64,000 nucleotides of DNA from Mycoplasma enhydrae (GCF_017116825.1 NZ_JAFIRD010000003.1:29910-93909), one strand, 5' to 3'. Shown: positions 22,101 through 33,315, numbered from the stretch's first letter. Notes: generated by a model not told the origin, from the letters alone. Translations and numbers: made by a program.

Positions 22101-24743
22101 TTATATTGAAAAATCATTTATACCAATAAATGTTTGTTCTTGAATTTTTTCTGTATTTCAAAAATCATTTTGAATTCTTTTTAGCTTATTAGCATATTTT
22201 AAATTGGTTAATGATTCTCATATTTTTGGCATTATGAATAAATTTAAATATCACAATGCAATGAAACCTACACCAATTGCCATGATTGCACTAAATGATA
22301 TTGTTACCAACAAGAATGGTGCAGAAATCATGAAGCCGATTGCTATTAACATATTAATTCTTTGAATTGGTAATGTATCTGTTAATAATACCTTAAAAAT
22401 AGTATGAACTTGTTCTGGTGTGTATATGTAATTTTTTGTATTTAAATCCTTTTTAGTTTCCGCTTTAATTCTAGATGCATTAATTGCAGAATCAAAAATA
22501 TTAATAAATGAAATTAATACTAGTGAATCATAAGCCTGAACATTCATTTTGGTTCTAAATATTGCAAATGAAGCAAGTAAAATGCCAATTAGTAAAATTT
22601 GTTTAATAAAGAATATAAATGCTGCTTGAAATGAATATCTAAATGATAAATAAATAATACTACTTATCGTAATAAGCACTAGTAATAAAGTGTTTCAACC
22701 AATTGCATATCCTATGTTAGTTGCTCCTAAAACATTTGCACTTCTAACTAGTTCAACATCGGTGTAACCTTTAGAATTAAAGTAACCAACTAAATTAGTA
22801 TCCATAAAATCATTTAAATTAACTTTAGAATTAACAATAATTTCATTAAAACCTTTTTCACTATTTAAGGTTAATTTAACTAATGCTTCAGGGTGGTTTG
22901 AAGTTATATAACTGTTTAAATCAAGTAATATTTTTTGATGTGTTTCTAAGTTAGATTCATTTTTAAGATTAATACCAATTGAATATATGTGATTATTGTA
23001 AATTTCTGAATTAACATTTAAACCAGCAAAACCGTGATTTTCTTTAATAGCAAAAGAACCATATACAATTATTCCCACAACTAAAAATACAATTACAGGA
23101 ATAATAAAATATTTAGCTTTAAATAAAACTTCAATTTTTGCTAAGAGTTTGCACTTAGGAACTTTTTTAGTTAAAAGTCAATTCGTTTTTTTATCAAAAG
23201 ATTCAGTTTGTATCAAAGCTCTTAAAACAATGGTGTTTAAACCTATTAATATTAAACCTATTAATAATACACCTATTCCAACTAGTGCACCTATGGTTGA
23301 AGAATGGTTTACATTTAGATAATAAGTAATTATTGCACCAAGACCCATAATTGCAACTACATCTAAACCAGAGATAAAAGTTTTTTTGGTAGCTCTATTA
23401 ATTGCTTTGTTAGGATTTGCGCCTTCTAACATTTCTTTACTAAAGATTTGAAGTTTTTTAGCAATGATGTTAAATGCCACAAACATGATTAACATAATTG
23501 AAATAACAACTAATGAGTTTATTGCTAATCCAAAGGCAGTAATTATTGATAAGAATACAAATAATAGAAATGCCATGGCAATTGATGAAATAGCACCCAT
23601 CATTCTATGTTTAATTATTAGATATAGTGCTAATGTGGTATATAAAATAACTATTGCTAAGACAAATGAATCAAATTTGTAAACTGGTTTTAGTTCATAA
23701 TAAGAAAATTGTTTAGTCAATGTAAACGGTGTATATGAAAAGTTAATTAAAGAAGCTAATTGACTATTAGAATATCCATTTGGACTATTATTAATTAAAT
23801 AAAACACTGAGTCTCTTTTTTGCGAAGAAATTAAAGAGATTGGTGAAGTTGCTGATATTAAATATTTTTGTGCAGTTATTGAATTTTTTAAAATAGGATC
23901 AATCGAGCTAATAACATTACCTTTTTTATCCTTTTTTTCTTCAACATCAGGATTGTTATTTACATAAGCATATTTAACAGGATTTTTTCCTGCTTTTTCT
24001 CAACCTTCTTTGTCATTGGTTTGAGCATTATGTATGAATTCATCAATATTTAATCAAAAATAAATTTTGTTTTGTGAAAGAGTTGGACCACCTTGACCTT
24101 GTTGAAAACTTTTTAATCAATAATCAAAAGCTAATCTTGTAAATTGATCTCAAGCATAATCATTTAATTTAATTTGGATTCTGTCTGCATAACCTTGCGG
24201 AATTTTTGATATTGCAGGATTTGCATCTAAATCCATGTTGAAGTTTTGAGCACCTTCAGCAATTAATTCATCTAGTCCATGACTTGTAGCACCTTGGCCT
24301 TGATATTGACCTTTATAAAATAGGGGTTGACCTTTATGGTCTGTTATTGTTAAATATGGTTTTTTAGTAAGTGAAGAAATTAATTCTTGTTGCAGTTTAT
24401 CATTTGTAGCTAATAAACTCTTCACTTCTAATAAATCACTAGATAACAAACCAACATCAAAGTTTGATGTTAGCTTATCATTTTTTTCTTGTAGATAATT
24501 TTTAACTATATTTGCTATTTGACTTGGTTGTAATTTTTCCTTTGGACTAACTAAATTTTTATCCTCATCGATTCTAAGGGTTACTTTTGAGCCCACAATC
24601 TGGTTATTTACAATATTACTTTTTTTAATATTTGGCCCTAAATAAAATATTGAACCAAAAATTAAAGAAATAAGCATAGCAAAAATTATAAAAATACTAA
24701 AAGCTCATTTTAAAGCTGGACTAATTCTTATTTTTTTATTCAT
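22101..24743 (-). CDS. secDF: Fused protein translocase SecDF
   Basis: 880 residues: SecD and SecF in one polypeptide. A first helix (~12-34) is followed by a large extracytoplasmic P1-like domain, then five helices ('AIVILYTTLALYLIIKHRMMGA', 'INSLVVISIMLIMFVAFN'). A second extracytoplasmic domain and five more helices follow from ~residue 690. TGA Trp codons join all segments. It uses the proton gradient to pull exported proteins out of SecYEG. The P1 domain carries Gln/Gly-rich loops typical of mycoplasma versions. It lies 36 bp upstream of hisS. Confidence 0.93.
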
Positions 24744-24775
24744 GGTTAAAATTATATTAAAATTTTTGAATTTAA

Positions 24776-24804
24776 ATAGCAATATATTTAAAAATATATA
24801 ATCG
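24776..24804. repeat. AT-rich inverted repeat between ruvB and secDF
   Basis: ATATATTT and AAATATAT are separated by AA and flanked by AGC / GCT. It lies in the short gap after ruvB and could be a weak terminator or part of a secDF promoter; a TATAAT-like box on the minus strand follows closer to the secDF start. Confidence 0.35.
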
Positions 24805-24811
24805 CTAGTTT

Positions 24812-25771
24812 TTAGAAACTTTTTTTATCTTCAAGACCATTTAAATAATTTAAACCTGCTTCAGTTATTTTTCTTCCTCTAGGACTTTTTTCGATAAATT
24901 TTTTTACTAACAAAGAGGGTTCTAATTCATTAACAATTGTCATTCTATCATCTTTAATTATTGAACTTAAAGCGTCTAATGAAGCACTTTTTTTATTAAA
25001 AACTTTTTTTAAAGCATTTAAATACTCAATTTGAGGAACATTTAGACCTCCCGGATAAACTTCAAGATAATTAAATGTTTGATTAACAATATTTTCATTA
25101 ATTTCAACAGCATTATTAAAAATCGCAAAATCATGCACTCTTTTTAATAAATTATTAGCTATTCTAGGTGTAAATCTGCAATTTTTAGCTATTAGACATA
25201 TTGCTTCTGAATTGATAGCAATATCATTTCTTTTTGCTGAATTTTTAATAATTGTTTTAATATCATCAATTGTATATGATTGTAGTTTACCAATATAACC
25301 AAATCTATCCTTTAGTGGATTTGAAATTAAATTATATTTAGTGGTCGCTCCTATTAATGAAAACCTTTTTAAATTCAGGCGCATTATTTTAGTATCACCT
25401 TCAACACCAATTGGTAAATCAATTACATAATCTTCGATTGCTGAATACAACAATTCTTCAACGTTTTTGTTAATGCCATGAATTTCATCAATAAATAAAA
25501 TGTCATTTTCTTGTAATGATGAAAATATTGTTAGTATATCGCTTCTTTTTTGAATTAATGGCCCTTGTACATAAACAATTTTAGCTTTGGTTTCATTAGC
25601 AATTATTTGAGCTAAAGTCGTTTTGCCCAATCCTGGAGGTCCATAAAACAAAATATGATCAATTGCTTTGTTTTGAACCATTGAAGAATTTATCATTATT
25701 TTTAAAGTTGATGTAATTTTATTTTGACCAATAAAATCTTCAAAGCTCTTAACTCTATACTCTTGCTTCAT
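24812..25771 (-). CDS. ruvB: Holliday junction branch-migration ATPase RuvB
   Basis: 319 residues. The opening '[15 protein letters not shown]' is the RuvB 'RPxxLxxYIGQ' motif. Walker A is 'GPPGLGKTTLA', Walker B 'ILFIDEIHGI', sensor 1 'LIGATTKY', and the Arg finger sits in 'PLKDRFGYI'. The C-terminal winged helix ends 'SPRGRKITEAGLNYL'. It drives branch migration with RuvA. The first 17 bp overlap ruvA. recU, encoding the resolvase, lies at 45581-46084. Confidence 0.97.
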   Translation of the reverse strand: MKQEYRVKSFEDFIGQNKITSTLKIMINSSMVQNKAIDHILFYGPPGLGKTTLAQIIANETKAKIVYVQGPLIQKRSDILTIFSSLQENDILFIDEIHGINKNVEELLYSAIEDYVIDLPIGVEGDTKIMRLNLKRFSLIGATTKYNLISNPLKDRFGYIGKLQSYTIDDIKTIIKNSAKRNDIAINSEAICLIAKNCRFTPRIANNLLKRVHDFAIFNNAVEINENIVNQTFNYLEVYPGGLNVPQIEYLNALKKVFNKKSASLDALSSIIKDDRMTIVNELEPSLLVKKFIEKSPRGRKITEAGLNYLNGLEDKKSF

Positions 25772-26366
25772 TTTGTTTTTGGCTAATAATTTTTATAGCA
25801 TTTTCAACTGATTCTTCAATGTCAGAACTTAATTCCATATTATCTAAAGCCAATTTAATTTGACTACTCTTAAAACCTAACATTTTCATTGTCTCTTCAA
25901 ATTCTTTTAAATGAGAATTTTGCTTAGTTTTATTGTTAAATTTAGCCAAATCTTCTTCTGGCATTTTAGCAATAAATTTGATGTATTTATCTTTAAAAGT
26001 TAAGATGATTGCATTAGCAATTCGATTAGAAACATATGATATTTGAGTTAATGCTTCTCTATTCTCATTAGCAACATAATGAATAACATTTTCTCAACCT
26101 ACATTTAATATTGAAATAGCTGTTTTAGGTCCTAAACCTTGTAAACTAATTAAATCTTCAAAAACCACCATTTCTTTAAAACTCTCAAAGCCATATGTAA
26201 CTTTTGAATATTCATTAACTATTTGAGAAATAAATATTTTTTTATTTTCTCCACTCTTAAATCTTTCAATTTTGGGTGTATAAATTAATTCTCCTGTTCC
26301 ATTGTGATCTAAAATAAGGTAATTTGTATTAACGTGTACGATTTTTCCATATAAATAAATTGTCAT
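25755..26366 (-). CDS. ruvA: Holliday junction DNA-binding subunit RuvA
   Basis: 203 residues. The OB fold starts '[19 protein letters not shown]'. HhH motifs are '[20 protein letters not shown]' and '[19 protein letters not shown]'. The C-terminal three-helix domain that binds RuvB is '[19 protein letters not shown]'. Start ATG 26366 has GGAGGAAG upstream; the earlier in-frame start overlaps that site. It is the first gene of the ruvAB-secDF run. Confidence 0.95.
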
Positions 26367-26474
26367 TTTCTCTTCCTCCAAAATTAACTATAAGACAACA
26401 AAAAATATCGTGATTAAGAAAATGAAAAACTGATGAAATTATTGAGAAAAAATAAAAATTGGTAAAATTAAAAT

Positions 26475-27023
26475 ATGAAAAATATATTAGTAAACATTGA
26501 AATTCCTATGAATTCTAGTATTAAATATGAATATGATAGAAAAACAGGAAAAATTAAAGTAGATAGAATATTAAGAGGGGGTTTTAAATACCCTGCTAAC
26601 TATGGATATTTATCAGAAGCATTAGATTGAGATGGTGATGAATTAGACGTCTTGGTTTATTCACCTGAACAATTTATGCCTGGAACATTAGTAGAAGCGA
26701 GAATAATAGGTGCAATGAAAATGATTGATTCTGGAGAAACTGATACCAAATTAATTGCTGTTCATGCTGATGATTATTGTTTAGAACATATTAAAAGTCT
26801 TGATGATATTGACAAAATGTGATTAAAATCAATTGAAATATTCTTTAAAAATTATAAGTTCTTTAAAGGCCCTAATATTACTGATGTTACAGGATTTGAA
26901 GGTATCGAGTGAGCCCTTAAAGAATACAATGAATGTGTTGAACTCATGAATAAATATGGTTCATTAGACAAAGAAGAATTTATTAAAAAAATGAAAAAAT
27001 TGCACCCAGATAAATATCTATAG
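26475..27023 (+). CDS. ppa: Inorganic pyrophosphatase
   Basis: 182 residues, family I. Conserved metal/substrate residues are in '[16 protein letters not shown]', 'YPANYGYL' and '[12 protein letters not shown]', the last being the D-x-D-x-x-D signature with TGA Trp. It hydrolyses the pyrophosphate released by tRNA charging and nucleotide polymerisation. A TAAAAT box lies only 7 bp before the ATG and no Shine-Dalgarno is seen, so the mRNA may be nearly leaderless. Confidence 0.95.
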
Positions 27024-27027
27024 ATAA

Positions 27028-27057
27028 TAGTGGCCTTTTTTAAGGCTGCTTTTTTTA
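27028..27057 (+). terminator. Terminator after ppa
   Basis: GCCTT and AAGGC (extended by AG/CT and G-U pairs) with a TTTT loop, followed by seven T. It ends 5-34 bp after the ppa stop. Confidence 0.8.
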
Positions 27058-27092
27058 GCAATTTTTTAATTTTAATGAAACAATAACTAATT

Positions 27093-27114
27093 GTTTATAT
27101 ATTAATATATAAAC
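27093..27114. promoter_or_regulatory. 22-bp perfect palindrome upstream of the first HTH gene
   Basis: Perfect dyad built from GTTTATATAT and its complement around a central TA; half-site TTTATATA. It ends 68 bp before the 27183 start. A related perfect palindrome ends 69 bp before the paralogous HTH gene at 33405 and a third precedes 27799. It looks like an operator, presumably for an HTH regulator. Confidence 0.55.
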
Positions 27115-27182
27115 TACTTTCAAAGTCTCATAAAATCTTTTTTGTCTAGAAATATTCATAAAATGAAAAAGAGGAAAAAAAT

Positions 27183-27584
27183 ATGGCTAGTAGAAAGTAT
27201 AAAGAATTAATATCTCTAAGACCTTTTGTTAGCTCGGTCTTACAAGGATGTCTTGGTAATAGACCTAAAAACTTAACGGATCAGCAAATTAAAGCTAAAG
27301 ACTTAAGAAATAACAACAGTGAATTAGAAAAAGAATTTTCAATAAAAATGTCAAACTTTAAAGACCTAAAAAAGCAAAAAGAGATTATTGATAAAAACTA
27401 TAAAACACTATTATTAAATGCAATCAACAATTTACAATCTATCGATAAATCAATTTTATTAACTATTATATTTAAAAGAAATTTAAGTAATATTTCTTGA
27501 AAAACTTTTAATATTTCAAAATCAACTTTTTATAGAAAAATTAAATTCATTGAAAAAATCCTCAAGTGGTGTTTTTTTGAATAA
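27183..27584 (+). CDS. Small HTH protein, MG284/MPN403-like (copy 1)
   Basis: 133 residues, Lys-rich, soluble. The C-terminal ~55 residues have a sigma-region-4-like layout: 'SIDKSILLTIIFKRNLSN', a TGA Trp, then 'KTFNISKSTFYRKIKFIEKI', where the serine-rich helix would be the DNA-recognition helix. The middle is a coiled-coil-like charged stretch. The same layout occurs in the gene at 33405, and both are followed by large paralogous proteins. The match to the M. genitalium MG284 type is from memory of that locus (MG284 to acpP gene order), not a search. GAGGAAA lies before the ATG. It probably binds DNA. Confidence 0.72.
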
Positions 27585-27696
27585 ATAACATCTAAAACTG
27601 AATTAAATAATCAAATATTTACATTGTCATGTAAATAGTTTTGATTTTGTTTTACAAATAAAAATGTCTTATTAATTAATGGGACTTTAAATTATT

Positions 27697-27714
27697 TTAT
27701 TTATATATAAATAA
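27697..27714. promoter_or_regulatory. 18-bp perfect palindrome upstream of 27799
   Basis: TTATTTATATATAAATAA, a perfect dyad with the TTTATATA half-site shared with 27093-27114 and 33316-33335. It lies 84 bp before the start. The rest of the gap 27585-27798 holds only AT-rich DNA and an AGGAGG ribosome-binding site directly before the gene. Confidence 0.5.
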
Positions 27715-27798
27715 CGATTTTTTTAGTGCTTTAAAAACATATTTTAATCCTCTTTCTGGTGTACTTTTATTAGGTCATAAAGACTGTTAGGAGGTAAA

Positions 27799-28902
27799 AT
27801 GTTTTTATACAATGATATTCAACAAGTTTCAAAAATTGATAATAAAAAATTTGAAACATATAAGGAAGATGTAGCAATTAAAATTGAGCCTATATATTTT
27901 AGGCGTAAAATAGTTGACAATAGTAAACTTGGTTCTTCAAGTGTGGATATAAACATTTTAAGAGAACTGCAAAGCAATAGGTGAGTTTTTCATGTAAGAA
28001 TGCCTAAGCATCTTTATCACTTACCAAAAACAAAAAGGGTTTTATTGAATGATAAAAAAATTAAAGTTGAAAAATTAGAAGATGATGGTGGACTTACTAG
28101 ATTTCAATTTGATAAATATGAAAATGGAACAAATATTGATTTTAGTGATTTAAAAAGTTTAGAATTTCAATTTTATAGTCATTGGCAAAGAGAAAGAATT
28201 TGACATTTCGCATTTAAAATATTATTTGATATTAAGACAGAAAAGAAAAATTTTACATATTTAAATGTAAGAGATAAAAATATAGGTTTGAATTTTATGG
28301 AATCTATTAATTTAAATGTTAGAAGATCTTCGGTTTCCACTTCAAATCCTTTAAGAAATAATACAGCTTATATTAACAGATTAAATTATCGTCTAAAATT
28401 TAATACTTTAAAACAAAATGAACCATTACATAAGGTATTTGAACAAGAAATTGAATTAAGTAGTCCAAATAAATACTTCAAGCCAGATAGACGTTATTTT
28501 TTTGAATTTGCAGATACACTAAACATTAAAGATTCATTAAGTACTAAACAGTATAAACTTTATAGTTCATTTACTAGAATTAATAAATATAAACAAAAGA
28601 TTGAATATTACATTAATAACCCTATTATTTGAAATAAAGAAAAGAAAGAGTTTATAACAGCAAATAATTCTGATATGTATGGTTATCATCTACCATTAGT
28701 ACATGAAGGTGCATTCAAAATGGATTTCTTAGTTAAACAAAATTTAATTGATGATTTTAAATACATAGAATATCAAGATTCTTTTACTAAAAGATTATTT
28801 AATTCTAGAGATGCTTTAATTAAGTTACATGTCAATAATATAAATTTAACTACCGAACAAGAAGATTTATATTATGACGACTGAAAAGTAAAAAACTTAT
28901 AA
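27799..28902 (+). CDS. MG285-like conserved protein, paralogue of 33700-34830
   Basis: 367 residues; no signal peptide or membrane helix visible. Rich in aromatic and charged residues, probably beta-rich. Two regions align with the product of 33700-34830. One is 'IDFSDLKSLEFQFYSHWQRERIW' against 'MDFEDINNINFEIHYLVNGRWY'. The other is 'NNSDMYGYHLPLVHEGAF…' then 'NLIDDFKYIEYQDSFTKRLFN', against 'NNSSKARQGILIPLNLKGDF…' then 'NLKNFKLIYIQNIIKPFFG'. Function unknown. A strong AGGAGG precedes the ATG. It is separated from the HTH gene by 214 bp and has its own palindrome, so it may be a separate transcript under the same control. Confidence 0.75.
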
Positions 28903-28941
28903 AAAATGCCCTATTTTGCATAACAAATAGTGCTATTTTTT
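28901..28941. terminator. Bidirectional terminator between 27799 gene and nadE
   Basis: AAAAAATGCCCTATTT pairs imperfectly with AAATAGTGCTATTTTTT, with A/T runs on both sides; the nadE stop codon is inside the right arm. Confidence 0.7.
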
Positions 28942-29688
28942 AGGTCCTTTTGGAATTGAATTTCTTTTGTGTGCAGTTTTTAGATGTATATTCCTAATTT
29001 TTAAAGCTTTTTGTTTTGAAACTAGTGTCTCATTTGTGAGATATTTTTCAAATTCTTCATAACTAAAACCTAATTCTTCTTCATCTGATTTAGTGTTAAC
29101 TAAATTAGCACTAGGTTGTTTTTTGATTATTTCACCTGGAACACTTAACAAATGAGCCATTTTGTAAATATCACTCTTTAATAAATTAGCAAAAGGCAAT
29201 AAATCGCAGCCTCCATCACCTCATTTTGTAAAATAACCCAAATAGTATTCATCATAATTATCAGTTCCTAAAACCAAAGAGTTATTTTCTTGTGCTTTGG
29301 CATACAAAACACTCATAAATAATCTAGATTTTAAGTTCGCTTTAACATAATCATTTTTTACTTCTATTTTCTTTGAGAGTAATTCAAATTCTTCTTTTAA
29401 ATTAATAAATTGAATGTCCTTAACTATGTTATTTAATTCAAAAACATGTTTCCTTGTTTCATTATCAACATCAGTTTCTAAATAGTATAAAAATGCTTTC
29501 GAACCCAATATTCTTTTAGCAATGATAGAAAGTGCAGCGCTATCTACACCACCTGAAACGCCTATAACAACACCAATGCTATTTGCTTCTTTTAGTTTTT
29601 TGATTATTCACTTTTGAATTTTTACAATTAATTTATTGTAAAAAGATTTTTCTTCATCATTTAGTTTTATATTTGACCACTTATGCAT
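28933..29688 (-). CDS. nadE: NAD+ synthetase (ammonia-dependent type)
   Basis: 251 residues, the short form without a glutaminase domain. The PP-loop is 'GVSGGVDSAAL' near residue 43. 'ANLKSRLFMSVLYAKAQ' and '[32 protein letters not shown]' (Trp = TGA) are the family's second signature, with 'KQPSANL' following. It converts nicotinate adenine dinucleotide to NAD+, which LigA here also consumes. Start ATG 29688; the gene is convergent with the MG285-like gene. Confidence 0.95.
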
Positions 29689-29790
29689 ACTTATAATTTT
29701 ATATTTTTATTAAATGAATAAATAATATTTATTTTATTTATAATTTTTTATAATTTAAAAATTAAAAACTTTAAAGAGAGGAATTACAAC

Positions 29791-30348
29791 ATGATTAATG
29801 TAAATGATTTAAAATCTGGTGTTACTTTTAAACTAGAGGGTAATATTTATGTGGTTTTAGAAGCACAACATTCTAAACAAGGAAGAGGACAAGCTAACGT
29901 TAAAGTTAAAGCTAAAGATTTAAGAACAGGTTCAACTACTATTAAATCTTTTACTGGTGGAGATAAAGTTGAAAAAGCAATGATTGATAAAATAGCTATG
30001 GACTATTTATATAATTCAGGAGAGGCTATTGTTTTAATGGACCAGGAAACTTTTGAACAAACTGAAGTTCCTTTGGCAAGTATTGAATGAGAACTTAACT
30101 TTTTAAAAGAAGGTATGAAAGTTGTTGTTAGAAAATATGAAGCAGAAGTGTTAGATATCGAATTACCTGCTAATGTTTCATTATTGGTTACAGAAGCTCC
30201 AGATGCAGTTAGGGGTAACACAGCTCAAGCAGCCCAAAAGAAAGTCACTGTAGAAACAGGATATGTACTAGAAACACCTTTATTTATTAAAGAAGGTGAA
30301 ATGATTTCAATATCAACAGAAACAGGAAAATACGTAGGAAGAGCTTAA
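29791..30348 (+). CDS. efp: Translation elongation factor P
   Basis: 185 residues with three beta-barrel domains; 'GVTFKLEGNIYVVLEAQHSKQGRGQANVKVK' is domain I. The tip of the domain I loop carries Arg at position 32 (KQGRGQ) where most bacteria have Lys. The C-terminal signature is 'KVTVETGYVLETPLFIKEGEMISISTETGKYVGR'. It helps ribosomes through polyproline stretches. GAGAGGA lies upstream of the start. It is followed 1 bp later by the Asp23-like gene. Confidence 0.95.
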
Positions 30349-30349
30349 T

Positions 30350-30661
30350 ATGAGTGATTGTATATTAGTTAATACAAAAATGAATTTTGACTTTAAGGTT
30401 GAAATTAAAACAATTAAAAAAACAATTGAGCAAGTGTTTGAAAGTAGAAATAATATTATATTAACATCTGCTCCTCAAATTGTTGTTAATGCTTCAAAAA
30501 ATAATGTTGAAATTTTTATAAATTACAAATTAAAAAAAGATAATGTTCTTTCGTTTCAAACAAAACAATTAATATTTATGATTGAACAAAGAATATATTC
30601 GCTAATTAATGTTAAACCAACAAACATTAACTTAGTTTTTGAAGGTGTTCAAAATGTTTAG
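30350..30661 (+). CDS. Small Asp23/Gls24-like protein
   Basis: 103 residues. The sequence alternates beta strand and helix: 'NNVEIFINYKLKKDNVLSFQTKQLIFMIEQRIYSLINVKPTNINLVFEGV'. This fits the end of Asp23/DUF322 proteins, where a 'v.v.V.V..I..v...iQ..v…v.v.V.Gv' pattern is normal. Those proteins are often envelope-stress or membrane-surface associated in Firmicutes; the role in mycoplasmas is not known. It begins 1 bp after efp and overlaps the transketolase-like gene by 8 bp, forming an operon. Confidence 0.65.
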   Translation: MSDCILVNTKMNFDFKVEIKTIKKTIEQVFESRNNIILTSAPQIVVNASKNNVEIFINYKLKKDNVLSFQTKQLIFMIEQRIYSLINVKPTNINLVFEGVQNV

Positions 30662-32498
30662 AACTAAAAAAATAAATGAAATAGCAATAGACAATATTAA
30701 AATTAATGCCCTGGCTCAAATTGCTAATGCAAAAGTTGGAAATATTCCTATTAATATAAGTGCTGCCAAGATTTTTCATACTTTATTTGCATTTCATTAC
30801 AAATTTGATTTTGAAAATCCTCAATGAATAAATAGAGATAGATTTGTTTTAAGTGATGCAAATGCTATTCCTACATATTATTCAGTTTTATATTTATTGG
30901 GTCTAATTACCAAAGAAGAATTACAAAATATAAATAAACCTTCTTGTAAATTAGCTCATCACTTAAAAAAGAATAATGCTTTGGGAATCGAAGTTTCTTC
31001 AGGTTGTGCGGGTCAAGGTATTGCTGAAGCAGTAGGTTTTGCAATTGCAGAAGCTAATTTATCAGCTAGTTTTAAAGAAATATCTCATTATACATATGTA
31101 TTTGTATCAAGTAAGGATTTAGAAACAGGCTTAGCTTATGAAGCGCTTGAATTAGCTGGTAATCTTAATTTAAATAAACTAATTGTTTTATATGATTCAA
31201 ACTCATTATTAAGTGATTCGGAAGAAAACAAAAAAAGTAATGTTGATATTAGAAAAAAATATGAAGCATTAGGTTTTAAATTTCATCGAATTAAAGGAGC
31301 TAATTATAAATCAATTTCAAGCGCTATTGGTGATGCTAAAAAATCTAAGAAACCTAATTTTATTGAAATTAAAACAACTTTGGGAGAACTGAATTTAAAT
31401 ATTCTTGAAAACTTCTCAGTTAAAAACAAAATTTTAAGTTTTGAAGAAATTGATGAATTTAAAGAAACATTAAACTTTAAGAAAAATGATTTTTTTGATG
31501 TTTATTCAGAAGTTGTTTCTTCGTATGCTAAAGTTAAAAAAAGAAATAACAATATTTTTAAAAAATGAACTCCCTCAGATCAGTTACTTAATTTTTTAAA
31601 TGAAGAGCTTAAAGAAAATATAAATGACAATTTTCTTTCAAGTGGTTGTGACATCGATACAAACTTGTTTACAATAATGAATAATATCTTTGATAAGTAT
31701 AAAAATACATTTGCCTTATCTTCAACTCTAAAAACTCTTTTTAAAATAAAATCTTCAAATGGTGTTTTTGCTAATAATAATCAAGAAGGAAGAAGTTTAT
31801 TATATGGACCTAAAAGAATGGCAGCAGCTTTAATTGCAAACGCAATTAGGTTGCATTCTAATTTCAAGCCATTTATTATAAATAACCTTCTTCAAGCTGA
31901 TTTATTTATTAGTGGAATTAGAAAAGCTGTTGATGACAATCTAAAAATTTTATATTTACTAGATAATGATATAAATAGTGCTAAGAGTTCAAAAGTTTCA
32001 TATCAACCTGAAGAACAAATTAGTATTCTAAATTCAATCGAAAGACTAACAATATTATATCCATCTAATTTATATGAACTATTAGGTGCCATTGAATATT
32101 ATTTAAATAAAGCCAGCGGGCCAGTCGTGATTATTAGTAATTTTGCAAGTAGTTGAATTTGTGAAAACACTTCAAAACAAAGCTTTATTTCAGGTGCATA
32201 TTATGTACTAAAAAATAATTCAGAATTTACATTATTAGCTAAGGGTTCAGATATGAAATTAGCTCATAAAATTGCTGAAAAAAATAATCTAAATTTAATT
32301 TCTATTTCTAATGAAGAAAATTTAGATAAACTTTCATATAATAAAAAATTCGCCATTACTTTTAGCAAAGATATTGGCGAAGGTTGAATGAAATACGCTA
32401 GATTTAATTTAAATATTAATAATTCAAATAACAAATTAAAATCTGATTTTAATTTAGTTGATAAAACTATTAAAAGTATAATAAGCAAAAAAAATTAG
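30654..32498 (+). CDS. Transketolase-like protein with altered thiamine-diphosphate motifs
   Basis: 614 residues, the usual transketolase length. 'RDRFVLSDANAIPTYYSVLYLLG' and 'CAGQGIAEAVGFAIAEA' match the N-terminal domain; the pyrimidine-binding and C-terminal domains follow. Key sites differ. The TPP motif GDG…N reads 'VSSKDLETGLAYEALELAGNLNLNKLIVLYDSN', with GDG replaced by SSK. The 'H-x-PE-x(Y)G' and 'GPLGQG' loops are also changed. It may be inactive, regulatory, or have changed cofactor use. It overlaps the Asp23-like gene and ends in a 4-bp overlap with rluB. Confidence 0.82.
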
Positions 32499-32516
32499 GG
32501 TTGCCTAATTTTTTTA
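32487..32516. terminator. Bidirectional terminator covering two convergent stop codons
   Basis: AAAAATTAGG pairs with CCTAATTTTT across a short loop; the transketolase-like TAG and the rluB TAA both fall in the left arm. Confidence 0.8.
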
Positions 32517-33214
32517 GTCTCTTTTTTAAACTGTTCTATTTCACTAGATTTAATTTCTCTAAATTCGCCAATTTTAAGGTTTGTATCATCTAAAATACCA
32601 TATCTTTTACGATGTAATTTTTTTACATAATTATTTACCAATAAAAATAGATTTTTAACATGATGATTTCTACCTTCATTTAATTTAATTGAATAAACTA
32701 AATCCTTGATTTTTGTAACTTTCTGTTTTGAAAAAACACCATTTAGTTTTACAAAATTTGAATTTAAATAATTTAATTCTTTGTCAGATAAGGGCTTTTC
32801 AAGCGTAACAATGTATTCACGTTCAATTTCTGAAGAAGGATGAGCTAATATATTAGCAAAATCACCATCATTAGTTATTATTATAACTCCTGTTGTATTG
32901 TAATCTAGGCGTCCTATAGAATAGCAATATTTATTTATATTAATTCATTCATAAATTGTTTTTCTGCCTTGAGGATCTTTAAGTGTGCAAATAGTGTTTT
33001 GTGGTTTATTAAGCAAAATATAAAATTTCGAAGTTTTATTACTGATTACTTTATTATCAATTCTAATTTCATCATCTAAGCTAACTCTTTGGCCTATAGA
33101 AGCTAGAGCACCATTAACTAACACTCTCGATTCTATAATAAGTTTTTCAGCCTCTCTTCTTGAACAATAACCATAATCTGAAATTATTTTTTGAACTTTT
33201 AGTTTTTCTTCCAT
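32495..33214 (-). CDS. RluB/RsuA-family rRNA pseudouridine synthase
   Basis: 239 residues. The N-terminal S4 RNA-binding domain is 'KVQKIISDYGYCSRREAEKLI…VLVNG'. The catalytic Asp lies in 'SIGRLDYNTTGVIIITNDGDFAN', the GRLDxxTxGLLLLTNDG motif. 'YIVTLEKPLS' and 'EGRNHHVKNLF' match the 'EGKNRQIRRM' site. It isomerises uridine in rRNA; whether the target is 16S or 23S cannot be told. ATG 33214 has GAA-rich upstream sequence only. Convergent with the transketolase-like gene. Confidence 0.9.
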
Positions 33215-33315
33215 AATTCTAAATTCCTAATAATTAAATTTTATAGATAATTTAGCGTTTTTTAGTTTTATTTTATACAAAAAAAATGCTACTGCGCTAA
33301 AACTTTTAAAAAACT

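Noticed and set aside
24776..24804. Possible fourth copy of the HTH-module palindrome
   Set aside because: Its arms are separated by AA and it lacks the TTTATATA half-site; it is listed only as an inverted repeat.
27183..27584. HTH protein as a phage terminase small subunit
   Set aside because: The HTH end is similar, but no other phage gene is nearby, and the paralogue lies next to acpP in a conserved mycoplasma gene order.
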